Assembly: GCA_017428245.1 (NCBI GenBank)
Contig: JAFRRF010000012.1
Coordinates: 1-47,125, forward strand
Source: Bacteroidales bacterium
GTDB lineage: Bacteria > Bacteroidota > Bacteroidia > Bacteroidales > UBA932
Length of the DNA: 47,125 bases
Direction: 5' to 3'
The position numbers and the translations under genes were made by a program. Below are positions 19,117-26,660 of this stretch, piece by piece (within the stretch, counting starts at the first letter, position 1; every line of letters starts with the position of its first letter). The notes under the pieces were generated by a model, which was given only the letters and a program-made list of their open reading frames with translations, was not told the DNA's origin and did no database searches.

Positions 19117-20025
19117 ATGCACAAGCTCCGGGCCTACGTTCTTCCCTTCGCCATACTCATGGGACTCCTGTTCCACCATCACCTCGTGTATGTGCGGAAC
19201 GTGACACTCTGGCTGATCTTCATCATCCTGCTGCTCAACAATGTCGCGGTAGATATGAAGAAGCTGAAAGTCACGATGCTCGACATCTGGCTGATGGTTT
19301 TCCAGGTCGTCGTGTCGATGGGCAGCTATTTCCTGTTCAAGGCATTCGGAGCCAGCGAGATCGTGGCTCAGGGCGTACTGGTGGGCGTACTGTGTCCCGT
19401 GGCGGCCTCATCGGTGGTCATCGCCACGATGCTGGGAGCAAACCGCGAAACAGTGACCACCTATACCATTGTGGGCAACCTGATGGTGGCCATCGTGGCC
19501 CCCGTCTATTTCTCCTTCATCGGAATCCAGCAGGACCTCCCGTTCCTCGACTCGGTCTGGCTGATCTTCCGGCATGTCGCCCCGACCATCGCCCTGCCCT
19601 TCTTCGTGGCGCTGTTCCTGCAGCGCTTCGCGCCCGGAATCAACGCTTTCCTGTGCCGCTATAAAAGTTATTCCTTCTACCTGTGGGCGGCCGCCCTGAC
19701 CATCACCCTGGGCCAGACCATCGATTTCATGTTCCTGCAGGGACGGGAAGAGATGAGCAACATCCTGATTATGGGCGCCGCATCCGTCGTGTATTGCGCA
19801 ATCCAGTTCGCCGTGGGAAAATGGATGGGCGGTAGGTACGGCGACAGAATGGCTGGCGGGCAGCTGCTCGGACAGAAGAACAGTGCGATGGGCATCTGGA
19901 TTGCGAATACCTACCTCCTGCCCCTTGCCTCCGTCTTCCCGGCCCTCTACTCCATCTGGCAGAATGTTTTCAACAGCTGGCAGCTGTGGCGCAAAGACCA
20001 TAAAAAGGCAATCGTACCGAAATAA
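19117..20025 (+). CDS. BASS-type (bile acid:sodium symporter-like) transporter
   Basis: A 302-residue inner-membrane protein with about nine hydrophobic segments. The discontinuous-helix motifs GVLCPVAASSVVIATMLGAN and GQKNSAMGIWIANTYLLP match the pattern of the bile acid/sodium symporter superfamily, whose members take up organic anions or precursors with sodium. It starts one base after the nitroreductase stop and ends 18 bp before cobU; cobU has its own -7 box. The substrate is unknown. Confidence 0.75.
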   Translation: MHKLRAYVLPFAILMGLLFHHHLVYVRNVTLWLIFIILLLNNVAVDMKKLKVTMLDIWLMVFQVVVSMGSYFLFKAFGASEIVAQGVLVGVLCPVAASSVVIATMLGANRETVTTYTIVGNLMVAIVAPVYFSFIGIQQDLPFLDSVWLIFRHVAPTIALPFFVALFLQRFAPGINAFLCRYKSYSFYLWAAALTITLGQTIDFMFLQGREEMSNILIMGAASVVYCAIQFAVGKWMGGRYGDRMAGGQLLGQKNSAMGIWIANTYLLPLASVFPALYSIWQNVFNSWQLWRKDHKKAIVPK

Positions 20026-20029
20026 TCCC

Positions 20030-20037
20030 TATCTTTG
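20030..20037 (+). promoter_or_regulatory. -7 box of the cobUTSC operon
   Basis: TATCTTTG is a full consensus match six bases before the cobU ATG, so the transcript would be nearly leaderless. There is no room for a riboswitch. Confidence 0.6.
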
Positions 20038-20043
20038 TAAGAA

Positions 20044-20556
20044 ATGCGACGAATCATCCTGATTACCGGAGGATCCCGTTCGGGAAAAAGCTCCTATGCC
20101 GAACGACTGGCGATGGAATTGTCAGACTGTCCGGTCTATCTGGCGACGGCCCGTATCTGGGACGAAGAGTTCCGCGAACGCGTGCGGAGACACCGGGAGC
20201 GGCGGGGACCGCAGTGGACCAACCTGGAGGAAGAAAAGTTCCTGAGCCGGCACGCCCTGGCAGGCCGCGTCGTGCTGGTCGACTGCCTGACGCTGTGGTG
20301 CACCAATTTCTTCTTCGACCTCGAAAGTGACGTCGACCGCGCGCTGGAAGCCGCCAAAGCTGAATTCGACCGCTTCACGGCACAGGATGCCACCTTCCTT
20401 TTCGTGACCAACGAAATCGGTATGGGAGGAACGTCCGACAATGCAATCCAGCGCAAATTCACCGACCTTCAGGGCTGGATGAACCAGTATGCCGCCGCCA
20501 GCGCCGACGAGGTGATCCTGATGGTCAGCGGCATCCCCGTCAAAATCAAAGGATAG
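20044..20556 (+). CDS. cobU: Adenosylcobinamide kinase / adenosylcobinamide-phosphate guanylyltransferase
   Basis: A 170-residue bifunctional enzyme that phosphorylates adenosylcobinamide and converts it to GDP-cobinamide, the activated acceptor for the lower ligand. The P-loop GGSRSGKS is at 9-16, followed by YLATARIWDEEF with the expected guanylylation region (HRERRGPQW), DCLTLW and the VTNEIGMG motif. Length is normal. It is the first gene of a tight cobU-cobT-cobS-cobC cluster. Confidence 0.95.
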   Translation: MRRIILITGGSRSGKSSYAERLAMELSDCPVYLATARIWDEEFRERVRRHRERRGPQWTNLEEEKFLSRHALAGRVVLVDCLTLWCTNFFFDLESDVDRALEAAKAEFDRFTAQDATFLFVTNEIGMGGTSDNAIQRKFTDLQGWMNQYAAASADEVILMVSGIPVKIKG

Positions 20557-20559
20557 TCT

Positions 20560-21600
20560 ATGGTATTCCATATTGAACGGCCCGATTCGGCCATCCGACC
20601 GGCACTGCAGGCCAAAATCGACAATCTCACCAAGCCAAAAGGATCGCTGGGACGACTCGAAGAACTCGCCTTGCAGATCGGCCTGATCCAGCAGACGCTT
20701 TCGCCGGAACTCCGGCATCCGCAGAATATCGTTTTTGCCGCCGACCACGGAATCGTGGAAGAAGGTGTCAGCATCGCGCCGAAAGAAGTAACCTGGCAGC
20801 AGGTCTGCCACTTTACCCATCCCCAAGGCACGGGGGGCGTCAATTTTCTCTGCCGCCAGCACGGATTCAAACTCAAGGTCGTCGATGCGGGCGTGGATTT
20901 CGACCTGCCCCGCGACCGCGGCATCATCGACCTGAAGGTCGGCCGCGGCACCCGCAATTTCCTGCACTGCCCGGCGATGACGGAAGCCGAGATGGAGCAA
21001 TGTCTCGCAGGAGGCGCCCGGGTTGTGCGCCAATGCGCCGAAGAAGGAAGCAACGTGCTGAGTTTCGGAGAAATGGGCATCGGAAACACCTCCCCCTCCT
21101 CCATTTGGATGTCTCTCTTTACGGGCATTCCCCTTGCGGAATGCGTCGGCGCCGGCAGCGGGCTGGACAGCGCGGGCATCCGGCACAAACTCGACGTGTT
21201 GCAGCGCTCCGTCGAAAACTATTCCGGCGACGGTTCACCCCGCGACCTTATCCGCTGGTTCGGCGGCTACGAAATGGTGATGGCCATCGGCGCCATGCTG
21301 CAGGCCGCGGAACTGAAGATGGTCATCCTGGTGGACGGCTTCATCATGACCAACTGCATACTGGCCGCTTCCCGGCTGGAACCAGCCGTCCTTGACTACG
21401 CCGTCTTCGGCCACTGCGGCGATGAATCCGGCCACAAGCGGGTTCTCGATGCCCTCGGTGCCAAGCCGATCCTGAATCTCGGCCTGCGCCTGGGCGAAGG
21501 CACCGGCGCCATCTGCGCTTATCCGATCGTGGAGTCCGCCGTCCGTATGATCAACGAAATGGACGATTTCCGCAGCGCGGAGATCACGAAATACTTTTAA
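20560..21600 (+). CDS. cobT: Nicotinate-nucleotide--dimethylbenzimidazole phosphoribosyltransferase
   Basis: A 346-residue enzyme that makes alpha-ribotide phosphate from a lower-ligand base and nicotinate mononucleotide. Family motifs visible: [13 protein letters not shown] (about 25-37), [22 protein letters not shown] and the C-terminal [10 protein letters not shown] with the expected catalytic Glu. Length matches CobT. It starts 3 bp after cobU. Confidence 0.95.
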   Translation: MVFHIERPDSAIRPALQAKIDNLTKPKGSLGRLEELALQIGLIQQTLSPELRHPQNIVFAADHGIVEEGVSIAPKEVTWQQVCHFTHPQGTGGVNFLCRQHGFKLKVVDAGVDFDLPRDRGIIDLKVGRGTRNFLHCPAMTEAEMEQCLAGGARVVRQCAEEGSNVLSFGEMGIGNTSPSSIWMSLFTGIPLAECVGAGSGLDSAGIRHKLDVLQRSVENYSGDGSPRDLIRWFGGYEMVMAIGAMLQAAELKMVILVDGFIMTNCILAASRLEPAVLDYAVFGHCGDESGHKRVLDALGAKPILNLGLRLGEGTGAICAYPIVESAVRMINEMDDFRSAEITKYF

Positions 21601-21603
21601 GTG

Positions 21604-22386
21604 ATGAGACTGCTGGCTGCACTGACCTTCTTCACCCGGCTTCCGTTCTGGCGGATCCGGGAGATTCCCGCGGAACATTTCAAGCGGGTCGTGCCGTTAT
21701 GGCCCCTGGTGGGCTGGCTTACGGGCGGCGTGACGGCAGGCGTGCTCTTCCTCTGCGGCCAAGTGATGCCGCTGACGCTGGCCTGGATCCTGGCCATTAT
21801 TGCGCGGCTGCTGCTGACCGGTGCGCTCCACGAAGACGGCCTGGCCGATTTCATCGACGGCTTCGGCGGCGGCACCACACGCGAACGGACGCTCGCCATT
21901 ATGAAGGATTCGCACATCGGCACTTACGGCGTGATCGGGCTGATCCTTTATTATGCCCTGCTGATCTGCTTTCCGACTTATTTCATAGAAGCTTCCGCCA
22001 TTCCGAAATCGGGAATCCTATACGAGCTGCCGCTCCACCACCTTTGCTGGGTCGTTTTCGCCGGCGACTGCTGGGGCAAGTGCTGCGCCGCACAACTCAT
22101 CAATCTTCTCCCCTATGCCCGCACGGAGGAAACTGCCAAGAACAAGACCGTCTATGAAAGGATGACATTGCCCGAGTTGTTGCTCTGCTTCTTTTCCGGC
22201 TTGCTTCCGGCCCTCTTGATGCCGATGCGAACCTGGTGGATGCTGGCCGTTCCCCTCGCCGTCACGGGGCTCCTTGCCCTGCTGATGAAGCGGAAGATCC
22301 AAGGCTATACCGGCGATTGCTGCGGCGCCGCGTTCCTCCTTTCCGAACTCTCATTCTTTCTGACAGCCGCCTTGTTCTATTTCTGA
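21604..22386 (+). CDS. cobS: Adenosylcobinamide-GDP ribazoletransferase (cobalamin synthase)
   Basis: A 260-residue integral membrane enzyme that joins GDP-cobinamide and alpha-ribazole (phosphate). Motifs include FFTRLPFW near the N-terminus, the metal-binding HEDGLADFIDGFGGG (about 78-92), MKDSHIGTYGVIGL and, at the C-terminus, GYTGDCCGAAFLLSEL. A GTG at 21601 is directly before the ATG; the ATG at 21604 is preferred. It lies 3 bp after cobT. Confidence 0.95.
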   Translation: MRLLAALTFFTRLPFWRIREIPAEHFKRVVPLWPLVGWLTGGVTAGVLFLCGQVMPLTLAWILAIIARLLLTGALHEDGLADFIDGFGGGTTRERTLAIMKDSHIGTYGVIGLILYYALLICFPTYFIEASAIPKSGILYELPLHHLCWVVFAGDCWGKCCAAQLINLLPYARTEETAKNKTVYERMTLPELLLCFFSGLLPALLMPMRTWWMLAVPLAVTGLLALLMKRKIQGYTGDCCGAAFLLSELSFFLTAALFYF

Positions 22387-22387
22387 T

Positions 22388-22918
22388 ATGGAAGTCATCC
22401 TCATCCGCCATACCGCGCCCGACGTACCCACAGGGACCTGTTACGGCCAGACCGACGTTCCCTTGAAAGCCTCTTTTGAAGAAGAAGCCGCCGTGACGCG
22501 GGCCGCGCTGGAAGCCTGCGGGCCCATAGACCACGCATATACCAGCCCCCTCTCGCGCTGCACGCGGCTGGCCGCTTTCTGCGGCTATGCCGACGCCGAG
22601 CGCGATCCGCGCATCCTCGAACTGAATTTCGGAGAATGGGAGATGATGCTGTTCGACGATATTACCGATCCGCATCTCCAGACCTGGTACGCCGACCATA
22701 TCAATACGCCGGTCACCGGCGGCGAATCGTTTATGATGCAATTCCTGCGGGTCAGCAACTTCCTGGACGAACTGAAAGGGAAGCCCTGGCAACGCGTAGC
22801 CGTCTTCGCCCACGGTGGTGTCCTGGTTTCGGCACAAGTCTACGCCGGTCTGGTCACCCCCGAGGCGGCCTTCGCCGCCCTCCCGCCTTTTGGCGGGCTG
22901 GTGCGAATCACGCTTTGA
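22388..22918 (+). CDS. cobC: Alpha-ribazole phosphatase (histidine phosphatase family)
   Basis: A 176-residue histidine phosphatase. It carries RHT (a variant of the RHG catalytic motif) at about 7-9, Arg in SPLSRCTRLA, Glu in LNFGEWE and the second His in FAHGG. With cobS directly upstream (1 bp gap) the natural role is removal of phosphate from alpha-ribazole phosphate or adenosylcobalamin phosphate. It is convergent with the next gene, with only 3 bp between stops and no terminator. Confidence 0.88.
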   Translation: MEVILIRHTAPDVPTGTCYGQTDVPLKASFEEEAAVTRAALEACGPIDHAYTSPLSRCTRLAAFCGYADAERDPRILELNFGEWEMMLFDDITDPHLQTWYADHINTPVTGGESFMMQFLRVSNFLDELKGKPWQRVAVFAHGGVLVSAQVYAGLVTPEAAFAALPPFGGLVRITL

Positions 22919-22921
22919 GCG

Positions 22922-23590
22922 TCAACGCTCGAAATCTTTCAGCAGTTTCTTCATCTGCTCGCTCACGCAACTGCGGCTGAGCGGATGGTCCGCATTCGAC
23001 AGGACACGGGAATAATACACGACACGGTCGGTCTGGGTATCGACGACAGCCGCATAGAGGGCGTTGCCATACTGATCGTTATAGGAGTACCGCGGCGTTT
23101 CATTGAACAAGGCCCGGATGATGTTGTCTACCAGTTCGGCCATCTTCTCCTTGTCGTATCGTTCATTGCTCTTGATATAGCCATAGGAATGGACGACGAT
23201 GCCATAGCGATGTCCGCTCGCAACGATCTTTTCGGTCAGCTGCCTGGGAACACGCAGATGCTTGGCATCGCTCACTTCCAGGTCGGAGAAACCGTTAATC
23301 CAGCGGGCAATATCTGAATCCGCGTCCGCATAATCCATCGGAATCATTTCGGAGAAAGGATAGCGGCGGGAATTGATCAGATCGGCCATCAGTTCCTCGG
23401 AAGCCGCGGAAAGGGACGGCTCGCGCGGAGCGGTAGATGTCTCGAAATAAAACTGGATGGCACGGGGCTGGAAGAACGCGATTTCACCCATCTCAGATGG
23501 ATTGGTGGCCGAAAAACGCGAAGTCATGCAGGAAGTCAGCATAAACAGCATCACGACGGCTGCGAACGAAACAGAAAAACATTTTTTCAT
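22922..23590 (-). CDS. Hypothetical lipoprotein
   Basis: A 222-residue exported protein with a signal peptide and lipobox MLTSC (lipidated Cys at 21). Not recognised as a named family. The body is mixed alpha/beta, with a Tyr-rich stretch ETPRYSYNDQYGNALYAAVVD near residues 163-183 that suggests a beta-rich C-terminal part, as in small periplasmic lipoproteins. It is monocistronic, opposite cobC, with its own -7 box. Nothing links it to cobalamin except position. Confidence 0.75.
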   Translation of the reverse strand: MKKCFSVSFAAVVMLFMLTSCMTSRFSATNPSEMGEIAFFQPRAIQFYFETSTAPREPSLSAASEELMADLINSRRYPFSEMIPMDYADADSDIARWINGFSDLEVSDAKHLRVPRQLTEKIVASGHRYGIVVHSYGYIKSNERYDKEKMAELVDNIIRALFNETPRYSYNDQYGNALYAAVVDTQTDRVVYYSRVLSNADHPLSRSCVSEQMKKLLKDFER

Positions 23591-23619
23591 TGGATCGTCT
23601 TTATTATGTATTCAAATGA

Positions 23620-23627
23620 CAAAAATA
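23620..23627 (-). promoter_or_regulatory. -7 box of the lipoprotein gene
   Basis: The minus strand reads TATTTTTG, fitting TAnnTTTG, about 30 bp upstream of the ATG. No -33 box is clear. Confidence 0.45.
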
Positions 23628-23659
23628 CCAAAAAAATCTTTGTTTTTCCGATTCCGGCC

Positions 23660-25741
23660 TCAAGGAAGCAGCGGAAGGACCAGCGTTGTGGTTTCGCCAG
23701 GTTGCAGCAGCGGGGTTTTTCCGAATGCGCGCAACAGCGGACCCCCGATAAGGACGACCGCTTTGCCGGCAACGGAGCCGGTGTTCCGGACCGACACCGA
23801 AACGGTATTTCCGGCATAGACCGGTTCGCCCTGCTCAAAAGTAGTAAAGGAAAGGCCAAAGCCGAACGGGAAGGAAACTTCCGGCGCGCCGGCTTTCTGA
23901 TAGGCCCGATAACCGATGTCCAGTCCTTCCTCGTAAACGGTATAACCGACATTGCGAACATCACGGTCTTTGTCGCGGCCGCCCGACATGGACCCGCGGC
24001 CGGTATAGTCATACGGGAAATTCTTCGAAGAAGGCAGATCGAAATAGTCGACCGGGAAAGTGACCGGCAGCCGGCCGCTGGGACATACGCGGCCGGAAAG
24101 GATGCGGGCGAGGGCGGTTCCGCCCTCCTGCCCCGGCTGCCAGGCCAGCACGATGGCGTCGGACAGCTGTTTCCAGGAAGCAGTCTCGATCACGCCGCCC
24201 ACGTTCAGGACGACGATTACCTTTTTCCCCTGCCCTTGAAACGCTTCGCAAACATCGGCAAGCAGTTGTTTTTCAAGGTCGGTCAGCAGGAAATCGCCCG
24301 GCAGATGGCGGTCGCCGCCTTCACCGGCCTGCCGGGCAATCGTGACGATGGCCACATCCGCTTCGGCTGCGGCTGCGTTGACAATTTCACGGGACAGGGA
24401 CATCTCTGGGGCGGCGGGACTGCCCAGCATCCCGGCCATAAAGGATTTCCGGGGCCGATGGTTCGCAATGTGTTCGCGATACAGGCCGGACAGTTGCGGA
24501 CTCACGGAAAAGCCTTCCCGGGAGAGGCCCTCTTCCAAATTGACCACATAGGGCCGGTGGACGTGCCCGGAGCCCGTTCCGCCCGCAAGCAGCTGATAAG
24601 AGCCGACGCCGAAAAGGGCCGCGCGGGATCCGGCGGCCAGCGGGAGGGTTCCGGCCTCGTTTTTCAGCAGGACGATGCCTTCTTCCGCCGCTTCCCGGGC
24701 CACCTCGGCGTGGGATGTCAGATCGGGGGCCTGCGACGGCTTATATCCCTTGAAAGCGGGCGTTTTTACAATCAGATCCAGCACCCGGCAGACGCAACTG
24801 TCCAACGCCTGTTCGGACAACTCTCCGCGCCGGACTTTCCGGACCAGTTCCCGAATCTGCGAGCGTTTGCCGGGCTCCATCAGGTCGCATCCCGCCGCAA
24901 TCTGCGCGGCGGTATTGCGGCGGCCCGTCCAGTCGGTCATGACCAGGCCGTCGAAGCCCCATTCCGTGCGGAGTACATCGGTCAGCAGCCATTTGTCTTC
25001 CTGAGTATGGATTCCGTTAAGCCGGTTATAGGACGCCATCACGGTCCAGGGCTTCGACTGCGCCACGGCGATCTCGAAGTTCCGCAGATAAATCTCGCGC
25101 AGCACCTCGTCAGCCACCTGCGCGTCGTTCCAGAACCGATTGGTCTCCTGGTTGTTGACGGCGAAATGCTTGAGGCAGGCGCCCACGCCCTGCGACTGGA
25201 TGCCACGCACATAGGCGGCGGCGATGGTCCCGCTGAGCAGCGGGTCTTCCGAATAATACTCGAAGTTCCTGCCGCAAAGCGGATTGCGTTGGATGTTCAT
25301 ACCCGGAGCCAGCATCACGTCAATGCCGTATTCCAGGGCTTCGTTGCCGATGGCGGCACCGACCTTCTTCACCAATTCCTGGTTCCAGGTACTGGCGAGG
25401 AGCGAACCGATCGGGAAGCCCGTGCAGAAGAAGGTCGCGTCGCTTCCTTTCCGCTTCGGCTCGATGCGGACGCCTGCAGGGCCATCGCTCAAGACGATGG
25501 CCGGGATGCCCAGCCGGGGCACGGCCCGCGTCATGCCCGCCGCTCCGGGAACCGGGACCTTGAAGCCGAACTGGCCGGCAAGCATGCTTTTATAGCCCGC
25601 CCCCACGACCAGGGATGCTTTCTCCCGGACCGTAAGTTGCGACAGTATTTCATCGATATTGTCCTGCCGGAGCACAAGCCCCTGTCCCAAGGAAGAAAAG
25701 CAAACCATACTGAGTGCGATAAGAACCGAAATCTTTTTCAT
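23660..25741 (-). CDS. Glycoside hydrolase family 3, beta-glucosidase-like, shortened C-terminus
   Basis: A 693-residue exported enzyme with a signal peptide MKKISVLIALSMVCFSS. The first domain shows LSDGPAGVR, KHFAVNNQET and the nucleophile motif VMTDWTG; the second shows EGIVLLKNEAGTLPL and, later, WQPGQEGG and GRLPVTFP. An FnIII domain begins near VSVSVRNTGSVAGK but stops after LLQPGETTTLVLPLLP, so its usual last 40-60 residues are missing. No continuation is seen in another frame. Substrate is likely a beta-linked oligosaccharide. The ATG at 25741 begins the signal peptide; the upstream in-frame ATG at 25759 is not preferred. Confidence 0.9.
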   Translation of the reverse strand: MKKISVLIALSMVCFSSLGQGLVLRQDNIDEILSQLTVREKASLVVGAGYKSMLAGQFGFKVPVPGAAGMTRAVPRLGIPAIVLSDGPAGVRIEPKRKGSDATFFCTGFPIGSLLASTWNQELVKKVGAAIGNEALEYGIDVMLAPGMNIQRNPLCGRNFEYYSEDPLLSGTIAAAYVRGIQSQGVGACLKHFAVNNQETNRFWNDAQVADEVLREIYLRNFEIAVAQSKPWTVMASYNRLNGIHTQEDKWLLTDVLRTEWGFDGLVMTDWTGRRNTAAQIAAGCDLMEPGKRSQIRELVRKVRRGELSEQALDSCVCRVLDLIVKTPAFKGYKPSQAPDLTSHAEVAREAAEEGIVLLKNEAGTLPLAAGSRAALFGVGSYQLLAGGTGSGHVHRPYVVNLEEGLSREGFSVSPQLSGLYREHIANHRPRKSFMAGMLGSPAAPEMSLSREIVNAAAAEADVAIVTIARQAGEGGDRHLPGDFLLTDLEKQLLADVCEAFQGQGKKVIVVLNVGGVIETASWKQLSDAIVLAWQPGQEGGTALARILSGRVCPSGRLPVTFPVDYFDLPSSKNFPYDYTGRGSMSGGRDKDRDVRNVGYTVYEEGLDIGYRAYQKAGAPEVSFPFGFGLSFTTFEQGEPVYAGNTVSVSVRNTGSVAGKAVVLIGGPLLRAFGKTPLLQPGETTTLVLPLLP

Positions 25742-25808
25742 CAACAGCCATTTTGACAAGGCAAGATACGAAAATATGGAAAACGGTTAATCGCACATCC
25801 GCATTTTT

Positions 25809-25867
25809 ATTTGCAAGTCACTCCGTTGTAGATTTGCAAGGCGGTTCAACGAGGAACCGATTTGCAA
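25809..25867. repeat. Three ATTTGCAA direct repeats plus an inverted repeat, possible TA operator
   Basis: ATTTGCAA occurs at 25809-25816, 25832-25839 and 25860-25867. Between the last two lies the inverted repeat CGGTTC (25842-25847) / GAACCG (25854-25859). The third copy overlaps the -33 box of the toxin-antitoxin promoter. This arrangement is typical of an operator for a DNA-binding antitoxin; the function is inferred. Confidence 0.5.
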
Positions 25868-25892
25868 TATTCAACTTTTTCGTTTAATTTTG
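25861..25892 (+). promoter_or_regulatory. Promoter of the toxin-antitoxin operon
   Basis: TTTG (25861-25864), a 20-bp spacer and TAATTTTG (25885-25892) form a complete Bacteroidota promoter 13 bp upstream of the toxin ATG. GGAGG (25894-25898) directly behind it could serve as a ribosome site. Confidence 0.7.
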
Positions 25893-25905
25893 TGGAGGAT
25901 TTTGT

Positions 25906-26331
25906 ATGGCAACTAGACTGGAAGTCCAACGATTTTTAAGGACTTTTCATGCAAAACTAAAAGTGTTTGACATCTTGTTCCGGGATGACCGCGGAAAGAA
26001 CAGGCAGGCTCTGCTTGATTTGGACATCACCCCCGTATTTCGGGTAGAAATCATCAAAAGCTTGGCCGTCAAGGATTATTCGGCCGGACCCGTGGTCGGC
26101 GATCTGGACAAGAACACCGAAATGTGGGTATTTGGAAAGGATGTCAAACAAAGAGAAGTATACATTAAAATCAGTCTGGGGTTTCCGAATGCCTCTGTCA
26201 TCTGCATTTCATTCCATCTGGCAGAGCGCGAACTGAAATACCCGTTTAAAGAAAACGACGATGAAGAGTCCGATTACCGGGAAAGAGATGGCTTTATGCT
26301 GGGAGACGAAGACCTTGAATTACCGTGGTGA
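25906..26331 (+). CDS. MqsR-like toxin of a type II toxin-antitoxin pair
   Basis: A 141-residue protein. Typical segments are AKLKVFDILFRDDRGKN (about 16-32), LLDLDITPVFR, EMWVFGKDV and REVYIKISLG, a small alpha/beta fold. I recognise it as the toxin-side protein found in Bacteroidota next to MqsA-like HTH proteins; RNase activity of the MqsR kind is inferred from this pairing. The acidic tail (ENDDEESDYRERDGF onward) is encoded by the overlap with the antitoxin gene. GC content looks lower than in neighbouring cobalamin genes, consistent with transfer. Toxin precedes antitoxin, as in mqsRA. Confidence 0.65.
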   Translation: MATRLEVQRFLRTFHAKLKVFDILFRDDRGKNRQALLDLDITPVFRVEIIKSLAVKDYSAGPVVGDLDKNTEMWVFGKDVKQREVYIKISLGFPNASVICISFHLAERELKYPFKENDDEESDYRERDGFMLGDEDLELPW

Positions 26332-26650
26332 GTCTTTTACCATCACGACGCATTACTACCAGTGCGAAGATAGTGGAGAGCGGTTTACGACAACCGACTC
26401 CGACAAGGATGATCTGGGCAGGATTTATGATCAGTACCGGCAGCGCCACGGAATTCCGACGGCAGAAGAAATCAAAAATATCCGTAGAAAATACAAAGTT
26501 TCGGCCGCAAAGATGTCACGGATTCTCGGATTCGGCGCCAATCAGTACCGGCTCTACGAAACCGGCGAAATGCCTTCGCTATCCAACGCCCGACTGATTC
26601 TGTTGGTGGCCGACGAACAGAATTTCCGAAAACTGGCTGAACTCCCTTAA
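26261..26650 (+). CDS. MqsA-like HTH antitoxin
   Basis: A 129-residue protein. The C-terminal half (IKNIRRKYKVSAAKMSRIL then GANQYRLYETGEMPS) is an Xre/MqsA-type helix-turn-helix. The N-terminal domain has the shape of the MqsA zinc domain (MKSPITGKEM ... YYQCEDSGERF), but the expected CPxC and CxxC pairs are reduced to a single Cys near residue 35, so zinc binding is probably lost. It overlaps the toxin gene by 71 bp in another frame, an unusually long overlap. Expected to neutralise the toxin and repress the operon. Confidence 0.75.
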   Translation: MKSPITGKEMALCWETKTLNYRGESFTITTHYYQCEDSGERFTTTDSDKDDLGRIYDQYRQRHGIPTAEEIKNIRRKYKVSAAKMSRILGFGANQYRLYETGEMPSLSNARLILLVADEQNFRKLAELP

Positions 26651-26660
26651 TCGGTTGGGA

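Noticed and set aside
25809-25867. ATTTGCAA repeats as a CRISPR array or replication iterons
   Set aside because: Only three 8-bp copies with unequal spacing, no cas or rep genes; an operator is a better fit.
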